A stretch of DNA of 64,000 nt from Paenibacillus sp. cl123. Its GTDB lineage: Bacteria > Bacillota > Bacilli > Paenibacillales > NBRC-103111. The notes under the pieces are model-generated. The model was not told the origin of the DNA. It saw only the letters and a list, made by a program, of their open reading frames with translations, and made no database searches. The stretch is from positions 429,889-493,888 of the forward strand of contig NZ_FMYY01000003.1 of assembly GCF_900101595.1 (NCBI RefSeq), read 5' to 3'. This document shows, piece by piece, positions 26,131 through 35,670 of the stretch (the first letter of the stretch is position 1; the number at the start of each line of letters is the position of its first letter). A program made the position numbers and the translations under genes.

Positions 26131-27756
26131 TTACCTCCAACCGCCGTCTACGCCTTGCTTGCGGTAGTCGGAGGGCGTAAGTCCTGTGTCCCGCTTGAAC
26201 AGCCGATTGAAGGAACGATAATTCTCGAAGCCGATTTCCTCCGCAATCTCGAACGTCTTGCGGTCTGTCGTCAACAGCAGCAGCTTCGCTTTCTCCAGCC
26301 GCAGCTTGTTCAAATATTGGACAAAGCTGTCGCCTGTAGTTTTCTTGAACATGCTGCTCAAATAAGGCACGCTGTAATTGATGGACGCCGCCAGCTCCTC
26401 CAGCTTGAACGGCTCGTTAAGATTCTCGTGCAGCCGCTGCACGATTTTGGTTATCGAGGCGTCGAGCTTCCGATTGTCCCCCTGCAGTTGCATAAGCTTG
26501 CGGAAGCAAGCGACCGTGGAGTCGTGCACGGCATCGAAGGTCTGGCATTGCTCCAGCTTTTTGCGGAAGGCGGCTTCCAGATCAGCCATGCCTTCGGCTT
26601 CGTTGGTGAACTGGCTAAGATCCAGGAAAACTCGAAGATAAAGCGATTTGATCTGCTCGGGCTCCCAGCCGTGCTCCATGGCCTGCTTGCGGAAGGAGTT
26701 CCGCTCATGCTCCACTGCGGCGGAGCGCAGATGCGATTCCAGCAGCGCCCTCTTCAGCACATTGCCCCAGAAGCGGCTGTATTGCTCCGGGATATGGGCA
26801 AACCCGATTCGTTCCGGCGCGGAGGAGCCGCTCCCAAGAGCCGGACGACTATCGTAGAAGAACGGGTAAGCGGCGTATACCCATGCCTTGAACTCGCCCA
26901 TTCGATTCTGCAGCCCCGAAGGGAATTTCCTCAGCATCGCCAACCCGTCCATCTTCAAATATTTCGAGAAGGAATCAATAATCTGATCCAGCAGCGTCTC
27001 GAGCGCGGACTCGCTCCCCGGGGCAAAAATCGCGACAAACCGCCCTTTGTCCAGCGCGATCACTTTGTGCGGACCAAGCGCGCCAAGCAGCTCGTTCAGC
27101 ACGTTCACTCCCGCGAACTGCCAAAGCTTGAGCTCCTGCGGCAGCTCGATCGAGAAGCGCAGCGAGCTGCGATCCAGCTCCAGCAGCAGCGCAAACACCT
27201 GAGAGCCGCGAGCAGGGATGTCTATCCTCTCCAGCGATTGCAGCCATTCATCTTCGGCTGCCGGATTGCGGAGCATCTCCAGAAACAGGTTTTGCTCGAT
27301 CACGATCTCGTTGGAGCGCACCTTCTGCTCCAGCTCCAAGTGCTTCTCTCTCGTCTCGTTCCGTCCTTCGACCTGCTCGGTCAGCCCTTCGAGCGTACGA
27401 GCCAGCAGCCCCGGATCGTTCAGACAATCATCCTTGATCAGATAAGCGGCCGCCTTGAGCTGGATGGCCTGCTGCGCAAATTGAAAGTCCTGGTGGCAGG
27501 TCAAAATAACGACCTGAGGCATCGCTTCGCCGCGGCTCTCGATCGCCCGGAGCATCTCAAGCCCGCTCATGCCCGGCATCGTAATATCGGTTACAACCAG
27601 TTGCGGCTTATGCCGCTTGTACAGTTCTAAGCCGTCCTGGCCGTCCTCCGCTTCTCCCACAAGCTCGAACAAGTCGCCGCGCTCCTCGATCATGCCGCGA
27701 AACACCGTTCGAGCGGGAATTTCGTCTTCGACGAGCAGTACCTTATAGACGCTCAT
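26131..27756 (-). CDS. YesN-type response regulator (receiver plus AraC HTH)
   Basis: The 541-residue protein has a receiver domain with the acidic pair LVEDE (9-12), phospho-Asp 57 in VVTDITMPGMSG, and the conserved Lys region LIKDD. A long helical middle part follows, then a C-terminal AraC-type double helix-turn-helix (about 440-535; AEEIGFENYRSFNRLFKRDTGLTPSDYR). Such proteins, paired with YesM kinases, activate carbohydrate importer operons in Bacillales. It overlaps its kinase gene by 14 bases and is divergent from the sugar importer it probably controls. Confidence 0.93.
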   Translation of the reverse strand: MSVYKVLLVEDEIPARTVFRGMIEERGDLFELVGEAEDGQDGLELYKRHKPQLVVTDITMPGMSGLEMLRAIESRGEAMPQVVILTCHQDFQFAQQAIQLKAAAYLIKDDCLNDPGLLARTLEGLTEQVEGRNETREKHLELEQKVRSNEIVIEQNLFLEMLRNPAAEDEWLQSLERIDIPARGSQVFALLLELDRSSLRFSIELPQELKLWQFAGVNVLNELLGALGPHKVIALDKGRFVAIFAPGSESALETLLDQIIDSFSKYLKMDGLAMLRKFPSGLQNRMGEFKAWVYAAYPFFYDSRPALGSGSSAPERIGFAHIPEQYSRFWGNVLKRALLESHLRSAAVEHERNSFRKQAMEHGWEPEQIKSLYLRVFLDLSQFTNEAEGMADLEAAFRKKLEQCQTFDAVHDSTVACFRKLMQLQGDNRKLDASITKIVQRLHENLNEPFKLEELAASINYSVPYLSSMFKKTTGDSFVQYLNKLRLEKAKLLLLTTDRKTFEIAEEIGFENYRSFNRLFKRDTGLTPSDYRKQGVDGGWR

Positions 27757-29548
27757 GTTCTTCCTCCTTGATCTGAATCTGATCGGCCTGCAATTCGATG
27801 CGAATGAGAAGGCCCGCTCCTTCTTCGCTGAACAGCTCCATGGCCGTCGACTGGCCGAACATCAGCTTCAGCCTCATTCTGACGTTCTGCAAGCCGATGT
27901 TTTCGCTCGATTCCTCCCGCAGGAGATGCATCCTCAGCTTCTCCAGCTCCTCTTCGGGCAGTCCGAGGCCGTCGTCCCGAATTTCAATGACAATTCGCTC
28001 CGATTCTTGGTTGGCGAATGCCCGGATGGCGATATGCCCGGTCTCGGATTTTTTCGGCAATATGCCGTGAAATACGGAGTTTTCGATGAGAGGCTGCAGG
28101 CTGAGCTTTGGAATCTGCATCCTGCCAAGCGGCTCCTCGATATCATAATCCAATACGATCTGGCATTTGTAGCGCATATTAAGCAGACCGACGTAATCCT
28201 TCAGATAATCCAGCTCTTGGCCGAGCTTGACGGTCTGGTCGTAATTTTCCATGGAATAACGCAGCAATCCGACGAACCTGCCCATCAATGTGTTAATCTT
28301 GTCATAGTCCTTCAGCATGGCGAACATTCGGATGGTGTTCAAGGTGTTGTACATAAAATGCGGGTTGATCTGCGATTGGAGAGCCCGGATTTCGAGACGG
28401 CGCTTCAATTCCTCCGAATCCTGCAGATCGTTCACCAGCTCCTGGATGCGGATGGCCATCGAGTTAAGCATCCGTCCGAGATCGCCGATCTCATTGTTGG
28501 CAAATGTGTCCACCCGGGCGTCGAACTGTCCCTTTTTGATCGCATTGACCTGGCGCTTGACGGCCTGAAGCGGCCGGTACAAGTGATAACCGAAGCCCAG
28601 AATGGACGCGGCGCCAAGCCCGATCAGAACGGCCAGAAAATACACGACCGTATCCCGGATAATGCCGGTACTCTGGGTCAGCTCCTTGGACGGGATCTCG
28701 GAGACGACGATCCAGCCGTCATATGTCCCGGTCTGCTTGACGGAAATGATCGAGGATGCCTCGGCGAATTGGTTGGGCGATCCAAGCTCCCGCCAATGCT
28801 CGAGGATCGTCTCGACCCGGCCCTTGTCTTCCGCATCGCTCAGCTTGCTCGTCGTAGCGATCGGACTTCCGGCCGGCGTCAACAGCGTAATGGAGCCCCG
28901 CGAGCCGAGCTGTATATTTTCGATTTGCTGCTGGAACTGGTTGTTTTTCATGGAGATCAGAATAATGCCCTTCATCTCCTCGTATTTGTTGTACGGAATC
29001 CGCGCCATATAGATGCTGGAATCGCGCAGCATCTCCATTCCCGGCATGGAATCCTTATCGAGAAACAGCTCCGTTCTGGGGGAGCTTAGGAAATGATCGA
29101 TCAGCGGCTTGTAGATCGAGCGCTCGATCCGGGACGGCGCTTCCGTGGATGACAAAATTTCTCCCGTGACGGCGGAGTATACCTGCAGACCCTCTACATT
29201 GCCGATCATAGCCGAAGCTGTGCTTAGCACCGAGATCAGCTCCCGCTTTAGCACCACGTCCTCGTAATACAGCTCCGAGGGGGAAACGAGTGCGTTTTGA
29301 ATCGAAAACAAGCCCGAATATTGTACACTCAGTTCACGGAACCTGTTCATGGACAGTTCGATCCGGTCGATAAGCTGATTGACCAGCTGGGCGTTCAGCC
29401 TGTTCACCTGCTTCTCCACCGTGGAGCTGGATGCCGTGATGGAGATATAAGCGAGCATCAGCAGCGGAATGATCGACACGGCGAGCATAATCAAGATCAT
29501 GCGGACATAAAAGCTCCGCGTCAAAAAGCCAAAAAAAGCTGAAGGCAT
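27743..29548 (-). CDS. YesM-type sensor histidine kinase
   Basis: The protein has 601 residues from the ATG at 29548, preceded by AAAGGA; an upstream extension to 29740 lacks a signal. A membrane segment (VRMILIMLAVSIIPLLML) is followed by an extracytoplasmic sensor domain (about 40-295), a second membrane segment, HAMP, the His_kinase domain with QINPHFMYNTLN (phospho-His near residue 395), and HATPase motifs IRDDGLGLPEEE and GIGLQN-type NIGLQNVRMRL. It probably senses sugar-bound lipoprotein or oligosaccharide and phosphorylates the YesN partner encoded downstream. Confidence 0.92.
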   Translation of the reverse strand: MPSAFFGFLTRSFYVRMILIMLAVSIIPLLMLAYISITASSSTVEKQVNRLNAQLVNQLIDRIELSMNRFRELSVQYSGLFSIQNALVSPSELYYEDVVLKRELISVLSTASAMIGNVEGLQVYSAVTGEILSSTEAPSRIERSIYKPLIDHFLSSPRTELFLDKDSMPGMEMLRDSSIYMARIPYNKYEEMKGIILISMKNNQFQQQIENIQLGSRGSITLLTPAGSPIATTSKLSDAEDKGRVETILEHWRELGSPNQFAEASSIISVKQTGTYDGWIVVSEIPSKELTQSTGIIRDTVVYFLAVLIGLGAASILGFGYHLYRPLQAVKRQVNAIKKGQFDARVDTFANNEIGDLGRMLNSMAIRIQELVNDLQDSEELKRRLEIRALQSQINPHFMYNTLNTIRMFAMLKDYDKINTLMGRFVGLLRYSMENYDQTVKLGQELDYLKDYVGLLNMRYKCQIVLDYDIEEPLGRMQIPKLSLQPLIENSVFHGILPKKSETGHIAIRAFANQESERIVIEIRDDGLGLPEEELEKLRMHLLREESSENIGLQNVRMRLKLMFGQSTAMELFSEEGAGLLIRIELQADQIQIKEEEHERL

Positions 29549-29754
29549 CCTTTTATTCCTTTCATCCTGCAAGGTTGGCTCGGGGCGGCGCATTGCGCCA
29601 TCCATGTCGCCGAAGACGCATGGCAAACGGCGTCCTTCGACTAACCTAAGTATAGTATAACAGTTCCGGGTAAGGATAGACGCAGCGTAAACCATCTTAA
29701 AAACGGTGACACTTTCGCTTGTTTTCGTCATGTTAAGCATGGCCGCGGCTCAAC

Positions 29755-29781
29755 TATAATGAAAAATGTAAACGCAAGGAA
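29755..29781 (+). promoter_or_regulatory. Promoter -10 and cre-like site for the sugar importer operon
   Basis: TATAAT lies at 29755-29760. Just after it, ATGTAAACGCAAGGA (29766-29780) matches the catabolite-responsive element consensus WTGNAANCGNWNNCW at all but one defined position. A site overlapping the start of transcription fits repression by CcpA. No strong -35 is visible, as expected for an activator-dependent promoter. Confidence 0.5.
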
Positions 29782-29802
29782 AATTAGAAATGGGGGATGA
29801 AC

Positions 29803-31365
29803 ATGCAAATCAATAAATATCTCGCACAAGTCGCGACTGCATCCGTGCTGATGACGACCGTGCTCGCAGGCTGCACCAGCAGCGAAGGCGGAGCGACTAA
29901 TCCGACCAACTCCGCGAACGGCCAACAGACGGACGCTTCGAATGCGAAGCCGACCACTATCAAAGCGATGACGATCACCTTCGGCGATCCGCCGTCTGCG
30001 GAAAACAATCAGGCGAAGGCCGATCTTGAGAAGCGGGGCAACGTCAAACTCGATCTGACCTTCGTGCCTTCCGAGGCTTACAAAGACAAGCTTGCCGTCG
30101 CCGTATCGGCCAACGATTACGATCTGCTGCTGATCGACAGCGGCAAGGACGACAAGTATACGAACCTGGTCAAAATGGGCGCTTTCCACGACCTGACGGA
30201 TTACATCAAGGGAACGAAAAACATCAGTCAGATCGAAGAGGCGGTATGGAACAATACGAGCGTGCAGGGCAAAATTTACGGTATTCCGAGACCGCGCGGC
30301 CTGTATGGCGGCGGGGAAGCCAGCGTGCTGATCCGCAAGGACTGGCTGGATAAATACAACCTTCAGGTTCCTAAAACGATCGACGAGTTGACGAACGCCC
30401 TCCGCGTTTTTAAGGAAAACGATCCTGCAGGAGGCGGAAAAACGGTGCCTTTGACCATCTACGGCGTAGACGGCGTTGCGGGTCCCGGCCCGTTCGGCTC
30501 CGTGTTCCCGATGTTATTCGCCTTCGGAGTGCCGCATACGTGGGCGCTTAACGGCGACAAGCCAGTTCGGGATTTCCAAACGCCCGAATATAAAGAATAT
30601 CTCGAATGGCTCAGAGACGCATGGAGCAAAGGCTTGATCGACAAGGACGCTCCCGTTCTCAAAGGCCAGCAGCAATCCCGCAACAAATTCCAGGCTGGCG
30701 TTGCCGGCGCGTTTGTAAGCAACGTGGGCGACATCTCGGAGACAAGTCTCGAGAAGATGAAGCAAGTCGACCCGAAGGCTGAAATCGCCGTAATCGACGT
30801 GCTGGAAGGGCGCAAAGGACAGAAGGGCGTGGCCCTGATCGGCGGTTACTACGGGATCTGGGCGATCCCTAGCTCCGTGCCTAAGGAGAAGGTACAAAAG
30901 ATTGTCGACTTCCTGGACTTCACGTCCGCCGAGGAAAACGTCGCTTTCTCCAAAGCAGGCGTCATCGGCGTGCATGCCAGCGACTTCAAGGACGGCCTCC
31001 CGGTACAAACCGAGGACCAGAAGAAGCTCTTCGATCTGGAGAAGCCGAGCGCGTTCGTGCTGCAAAACCGCGTAGACCCTTATATCTACGCCAACTCCAA
31101 AAATCCGAAAATTTTGGAGGCTCAAAAAGCTTCCCTTGACGTCATCGCCAAGTACGGCGTACCGAATCCGTTTTTGAGCTACAGCTCGCAAACGGCGACC
31201 AAAAATCCGGACACCTATAAAAAGCTGAGTGCAGTCATGACGCAATACGTGCTGGGCGAAGCAACCTGGGAAGCCGTACAGAAGGAAATCGACGCATGGA
31301 CCGCAGGCACCGGCGCTGTCATCACGAAAGAACTGCTGGAGCAATATAAGGCAGATCATAAATAA
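29803..31365 (+). CDS. Sugar ABC transporter substrate-binding lipoprotein
   Basis: The protein has 520 residues with lipobox VLAGC (Cys near 23) and a Thr/Asn-rich linker, then a binding fold of the LplA/YtcQ type (about 500-residue class). The ATG at 29803 fits GGGGGA upstream better than the ATG at 29797. It binds an oligosaccharide outside the cell and delivers it to the permeases encoded next. It is divergent from the YesMN genes. The ligand cannot be read from sequence; the lyase and GH42 genes downstream suggest an acidic or galactose-containing oligosaccharide. Confidence 0.9.
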   Translation: MQINKYLAQVATASVLMTTVLAGCTSSEGGATNPTNSANGQQTDASNAKPTTIKAMTITFGDPPSAENNQAKADLEKRGNVKLDLTFVPSEAYKDKLAVAVSANDYDLLLIDSGKDDKYTNLVKMGAFHDLTDYIKGTKNISQIEEAVWNNTSVQGKIYGIPRPRGLYGGGEASVLIRKDWLDKYNLQVPKTIDELTNALRVFKENDPAGGGKTVPLTIYGVDGVAGPGPFGSVFPMLFAFGVPHTWALNGDKPVRDFQTPEYKEYLEWLRDAWSKGLIDKDAPVLKGQQQSRNKFQAGVAGAFVSNVGDISETSLEKMKQVDPKAEIAVIDVLEGRKGQKGVALIGGYYGIWAIPSSVPKEKVQKIVDFLDFTSAEENVAFSKAGVIGVHASDFKDGLPVQTEDQKKLFDLEKPSAFVLQNRVDPYIYANSKNPKILEAQKASLDVIAKYGVPNPFLSYSSQTATKNPDTYKKLSAVMTQYVLGEATWEAVQKEIDAWTAGTGAVITKELLEQYKADHK

Positions 31366-31386
31366 AGCCGACGTCTGCACAGAGAG

Positions 31387-31417
31387 AAAAGATAGGGGTG
31401 CAAGGCCCCTATCTTTT
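31387..31417 (+). terminator. Perfect hairpin between binding-protein and permease genes
   Basis: AAAAGATAGGGG at 31387-31398 pairs perfectly over 12 bases with CCCCTATCTTTT at 31406-31417. Placed inside the operon, it is probably a partial terminator or mRNA stabiliser giving more binding protein than permease. Confidence 0.75.
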
Positions 31418-31444
31418 GTTCATGGATAAGGAGGAGCAGAGCTC

Positions 31445-32353
31445 ATGGTGAGAAGCCATCGCTTTAACCGATTCAATCAACTTTGGCCCTTTTTTTTGCT
31501 GGCCACACCGGGCATTTTGTATTTTCTTATCTTCCATTACGTTCCCATGTGGGGACTGGTGCTTGCCTTTAAGGATTACAGTCCGTTTATCGGCATGATC
31601 AAGAGCCCCTGGGTAGGCTTCGAGCATTTCCAGCAATTTTTTAGCACGGACAACTTTTATATTCTCCTGAAGAACACGCTGATGATCAGTTTTCTCAGCC
31701 TCGTCGTCTATTTCCCGTTTACGATTTTATTGTCGATCATGCTGAACGAGCTCCGGTTAAAAATATTCAAGCGCATTTCCCAAACGGTCGTCTATTTGCC
31801 CCACTTTCTATCGTGGGTCGTCATTTACGGCATAACGATTTCTTTCTTTGGCCCTTCCGGGGTCATCAATCATTATTTGGAGCAATGGTTCAATACGAAC
31901 GCGTTGTTTCTGGTCAGCAATGACTGGTTCCGGCCTCTAATCGTATTCCAGGCCATCTGGAAGGATGCGGGATGGGGAACTATCATATTTCTGGCGGCGC
32001 TGGCCGGTATCAATCCCGAGCTGTACGAGGCCGCCAAGGTGGACGGTGCGAACCGTTTTCACAACATTTGGCATATTACGCTGCCTGGAATCAAAAGCAC
32101 CATCATTATCTTGCTGCTTCTAAGGTTAGGCTCTTCTCTGGACTCGAACTTCATGCAGATTTTCCTGATGACCAACAGTCTGAATTTGGATGTCTCGAAT
32201 GTGTTCGACCTGTTTGTCTATCAAACCGGGCTGCAGCAATTCAATTACAGCTTCGCCATTACGGTCGGCATGTTCAAATCCGTTGTCAGCCTTATTCTGG
32301 TGCTCGGAGCCAACTATTTGGCCAAGCTGATGGGCGAGGACGGCATTTTCTAA
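31445..32353 (+). CDS. Sugar ABC transporter permease (LplB type)
   Basis: The 302-residue protein has six predicted membrane helices and the cytoplasmic coupling motif EAAKVDGANRFHNIWHITLPG (EAA loop, near residue 198). The N-terminal motif GILYFLIFHYVPMWGLVLAFKDY is typical of LplB/YtcP-associated permeases. It pairs with the next permease; the ATPase is presumably a shared MsmK-type protein encoded elsewhere, since none is here. AAGGAGG precedes the ATG. Confidence 0.92.
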   Translation: MVRSHRFNRFNQLWPFFLLATPGILYFLIFHYVPMWGLVLAFKDYSPFIGMIKSPWVGFEHFQQFFSTDNFYILLKNTLMISFLSLVVYFPFTILLSIMLNELRLKIFKRISQTVVYLPHFLSWVVIYGITISFFGPSGVINHYLEQWFNTNALFLVSNDWFRPLIVFQAIWKDAGWGTIIFLAALAGINPELYEAAKVDGANRFHNIWHITLPGIKSTIIILLLLRLGSSLDSNFMQIFLMTNSLNLDVSNVFDLFVYQTGLQQFNYSFAITVGMFKSVVSLILVLGANYLAKLMGEDGIF

Positions 32354-32371
32354 GATAAGGTGGGACATCAC

Positions 32372-33241
32372 ATGAAACTTCGCATCACTTGGTTCGACAG
32401 CGTGCTTGCAGTCATCATCCTTCTGATCAGCCTGATGATCGTACTGCCTTTTCTATATATCATCGCGGTATCCTTTAGCCTTCCGGGCCAATCCATGTCG
32501 GGCGCGTTTTTTATCTGGCCCAAGACATGGACGCTCGATGCGTATAAATATTTGCTAAACGCCCAAACGTTTATGACCTCGGTCAAAAATTCCGTTTTCA
32601 TTACCGCGCTCGGCACCTGCGTCAATTTGATCGTATCTCTGACGCTGGCGTACGCCCTGTCCAAAAAGATCATGCCGGGACGGAAAGTGATTTTGCTGTT
32701 GATTTTCTTCACGATGATTTTCCATGGCGGCATGATTCCGAGCTACCTTGTCGTCAAGGAGCTCGGACTGCTGGATTCGTATTGGGCCATCGTGCTGCCC
32801 GCCGCCACCAGCGCCTTTAATATCCTGGTCATCCGAACCTTCTTCATGAATCTTCCCGAGAGTTTGGACGAAGCGGCGCGCATTGACGGCGCGGGCGAAT
32901 TCCGCATTTTAATGTCCGTCGTCATTCCGCTGTCCAAGCCAATCATAGCGACGTTCACGCTGTTTTTTATGGTACAGTACTGGAACGAGTTTTTCTCGGC
33001 CGTTATCTATATCAACGATACGACGAAGTGGCCGATCCAGCCGCTGCTTCGGCAGATGGTCGCCATCAGCTCGTCCAACATTTCCGCCGATGCCGCGCTC
33101 GATGCGCAGATGGCCGCCAATCTCGGGCCCAATGTTCAAAATGCCGCCATCCTGCTGGCCATGCTGCCTATCGTCATCGTCTATCCGTTCTTGCAAAAAT
33201 ATTTTGCCCAGGGCGCTATGCTGGGCTCCATCAAAGAATAG
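32372..33241 (+). CDS. Sugar ABC transporter permease (LplC/YtcP type)
   Basis: The protein has 289 residues from the ATG at 32372, which fits AAGGTGGG at 32357-32364; the GTG at 32360 overlaps that site. Six membrane helices are predicted, with EAA loop DEAARIDGAGEFRILMSVVIPLSKP. The C-terminal motif PFLQKYFAQGAMLGSIKE is the family ending. It forms the second half of the importer channel with the preceding permease. Confidence 0.92.
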   Translation: MKLRITWFDSVLAVIILLISLMIVLPFLYIIAVSFSLPGQSMSGAFFIWPKTWTLDAYKYLLNAQTFMTSVKNSVFITALGTCVNLIVSLTLAYALSKKIMPGRKVILLLIFFTMIFHGGMIPSYLVVKELGLLDSYWAIVLPAATSAFNILVIRTFFMNLPESLDEAARIDGAGEFRILMSVVIPLSKPIIATFTLFFMVQYWNEFFSAVIYINDTTKWPIQPLLRQMVAISSSNISADAALDAQMAANLGPNVQNAAILLAMLPIVIVYPFLQKYFAQGAMLGSIKE

Positions 33242-33260
33242 CTGTTAGGGAGGTAAACAG

Positions 33261-35453
33261 ATGGGATATAAGGAACTGCGGCACGATCCGCATTACACGA
33301 AGCCGCTTCCCTCTGACAAGTCGTTTCTGCGCGAAGAGCTGGACCTGGATCGTCCCGGCATGGAGGGCGTACGCGAGAAGCTAAGCGCCGGCGACATCGC
33401 CGGCGCCCGGGATGCCTACCTGGCTCTAATCGCATCGGGAGCGACGAAACGGTATTATTTCGAGGCGGCCGATATGCCCGAATTGGCGAATTATTCGCGC
33501 AAGCGGTATGCGGATGACCCGGAGGCCGTTTTGGCGCTTGAAGAAGCGGAGCTGCTGACGAAAAGCAACTTCCCTCTTTTCAAGGGAAGACGGATTGTAT
33601 TTCCCGAGGGAACGTATGACTGGAACGGCTGGCTGTTCGACAGCTCGCAGTATCAGCTTCATCTTACCCGCTTCGGCTATCTGAAGCATCTGTCCCGCGC
33701 CTATGCGCTGACCGGCAACGAAACTTATGCGCGCTGCTTCAATGACATGATGAAGCATTTTATTCTCGATAATCCGATGCCCAAGGACGGCACCTTCCGC
33801 GTCGAGCATTGCACATGGGACCCGCTGTCGGTTGGCGTCAGGCTATTTGTGCTGCCTGAGCCGTTTTTGGCCTTGTTCGGTTCGCCTTCCTTCGAGCCGG
33901 AGGTCAAGATGATGATGATCAAGTCGTTCCACCAGCACGGCGTATATACCCGGAATTATCACGCGTCCCATGGCAACCACGTCTGCATGCAGCTGCGCGG
34001 CCTGATCACGCTGTCTCTGCTGCTGCCCGAGCTGAAGGACTCCCGGGACTGGCTGGCGTACGGCATGAAGGAGCTGCCCGGCTATATCCGGCAAAATGTA
34101 TACGAGGACGGCGTGCAATTCGAAGCCAGCCCCAACTATCATCAAGTCGTCATGCGGGACTTGTACGAGCTGGTCGCGCTCCTGCAGAAGCTGGATATCC
34201 CGGCGAGCGAATACGACCGTACGCTTGAGAAGATGTTCGATGTGCTGATGCATCTCATGACGCCGGACGGACAGCTCCCGAGATTCGGCGATACGGACGT
34301 TCTATCGTCACACGATCTCCGCGCAGTCATGAGTCTGGGCGCATACTTGTTCAACCGGCCGGACTTCAAATATCACGGCTGCGAGGAACTGCCTTTCTCG
34401 CTGCTGTGGAGAGTCGGTCCGGCTGCGACCGAGCGCTACAGGAGGCTGGAGGCGAGGGCGCCGCAGGCGACGGCGGCTCGTTTCCCCATCGGCGGCTATC
34501 TCATATCCCGCGAGAATTGGAGCGGCGACGCGCTGTACATGGCGGCGCGCGCCGGCGTCGGCGTCGCCGGTCATGCCCATGCCGACACGCTGAGCGTTAT
34601 CGCGCTGGCCGGCAGCCGGGAGCTGCTCGTCGATTCCGGCATCGGCTTGTTCGAGTGGAACAAGGAGCGCAAATATGTTATTTCCACTCGAGCTCACAAT
34701 ACGGTTGTGGTCGACGGCGGGGACCAGCATGTCCGCAGCGCCCATTGGAACACACCGCAGACGGCTCCTTGCCGCATCTGGGATTTCCGGAGCACGGAGC
34801 GTTACGATTACTGGTTTGCCAGCCATTACGGCTATACGCGGTACGACGATCCCGTCATCCATTCCCGCAAGGTATTGTTCGTCAAAAACAGGTATTGGCT
34901 GATCGTGGATTTGTTCGAAGCGCGGGAGCAGCATGTTTACGAGCAATATTTCCACCTGCCTCCGGGCGCGGCAACCGCCGACTTCGGACATGGTCGCGTC
35001 CGGACGGACCGCGAGGAAGGCGGCAGCGTGCTGCTGGCCTACCCGGAGCTGGATTCCGCCCAGCTTGCGCTTGAGTCCGGCTTATATTTCCTCCAGGGCC
35101 AGTATCATACGAAGCCGGTCGTCAAACGCACGCTGAAAGCCACTGGAAGGGCGGTCATGGAAACGGTCGTGCTGCCTTATGGCTCAAAGACGCCGCCGCT
35201 TGAGCTGTCGCGGATCAACGCCGTCTCGGAGGGCGCGGAGCTTTGTCGCCTAGAGGCGACCGTCCTCCGGATTGCCGGCGACGGCTGGACGGACGAGATC
35301 TGCCTCGATCACCGGGGGCTGCAGGTCGCCGATTATCTGGACCATACGGGCAATCCCGTAACGGAAGGGCTGCTGCCGAAGCCGGTTGTTCGCGAGATCG
35401 AATTGGGCGGGCGGCGCGGCGTCGATGATGTTCTGCTCCATTCGCTGGCCTAG
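33261..35453 (+). CDS. Heparinase II/III-like polysaccharide lyase
   Basis: The 730-residue protein has an N-terminal alpha/alpha toroid with ASHGNHVCMQLRG and FEASPNYHQVV, which hold candidate catalytic Asn/His and Tyr. The Heparinase_II_III beta-sandwich follows with VAGHAHADTLSVIALAGSRELLVDSG (about 433-460). No signal peptide is seen, so it probably acts in the cytoplasm on imported uronic-acid oligosaccharides. It directly follows the importer permeases. The family covers heparin, alginate and other uronate substrates, so specificity is open. GGGAGGT precedes the ATG. Confidence 0.85.
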   Translation: MGYKELRHDPHYTKPLPSDKSFLREELDLDRPGMEGVREKLSAGDIAGARDAYLALIASGATKRYYFEAADMPELANYSRKRYADDPEAVLALEEAELLTKSNFPLFKGRRIVFPEGTYDWNGWLFDSSQYQLHLTRFGYLKHLSRAYALTGNETYARCFNDMMKHFILDNPMPKDGTFRVEHCTWDPLSVGVRLFVLPEPFLALFGSPSFEPEVKMMMIKSFHQHGVYTRNYHASHGNHVCMQLRGLITLSLLLPELKDSRDWLAYGMKELPGYIRQNVYEDGVQFEASPNYHQVVMRDLYELVALLQKLDIPASEYDRTLEKMFDVLMHLMTPDGQLPRFGDTDVLSSHDLRAVMSLGAYLFNRPDFKYHGCEELPFSLLWRVGPAATERYRRLEARAPQATAARFPIGGYLISRENWSGDALYMAARAGVGVAGHAHADTLSVIALAGSRELLVDSGIGLFEWNKERKYVISTRAHNTVVVDGGDQHVRSAHWNTPQTAPCRIWDFRSTERYDYWFASHYGYTRYDDPVIHSRKVLFVKNRYWLIVDLFEAREQHVYEQYFHLPPGAATADFGHGRVRTDREEGGSVLLAYPELDSAQLALESGLYFLQGQYHTKPVVKRTLKATGRAVMETVVLPYGSKTPPLELSRINAVSEGAELCRLEATVLRIAGDGWTDEICLDHRGLQVADYLDHTGNPVTEGLLPKPVVREIELGGRRGVDDVLLHSLA

Positions 35454-35500
35454 GGACAGCGGCTTCCGGCCAGCTGCGCTATAACCGGCCGCCATTATAC

Positions 35501-35538
35501 CAAGCAAGCGCCGGCTTCGGCATCGAAGCCGGCTTGCT
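35501..35538. terminator. Hairpin after the lyase gene
   Basis: AAGCAAGC-(2-base bulge)-CGGCTTCG pairs with CGAAGCCGGCTTGCTT. The stem is very stable but the T tract is poor. It separates convergent genes. Confidence 0.6.
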
Positions 35539-35613
35539 TATGTGCCGGACCGCTGGAGCAGGGGGGGCCGGATAACCGGGTCAGACGACGGCGACCCGGC
35601 ACGCAGGATAGAA

Positions 35614-35662
35614 GCAAACGTCCCGGACTCGCGACTCTTGATCGCTTGTCCGGGACGTTTGC
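35614..35662. terminator. Perfect 14-base-pair inverted repeat between convergent genes
   Basis: GCAAACGTCCCGGA at 35614-35627 pairs with TCCGGGACGTTTGC at 35649-35662. It lies just past the stop of the minus-strand beta-galactosidase gene; T runs are weak. Confidence 0.6.
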
Positions 35663-35670
35663 CATGCCAT

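Noticed and set aside
26062-27630. 522-codon plus-strand frame over the YesN-type gene
   Set aside because: Shadow of a clear response regulator; Gln/Arg/Leu-rich antisense composition.
27755-29089. 444-codon plus-strand frame over the YesM-type gene
   Set aside because: Shadow of a clear histidine kinase gene.
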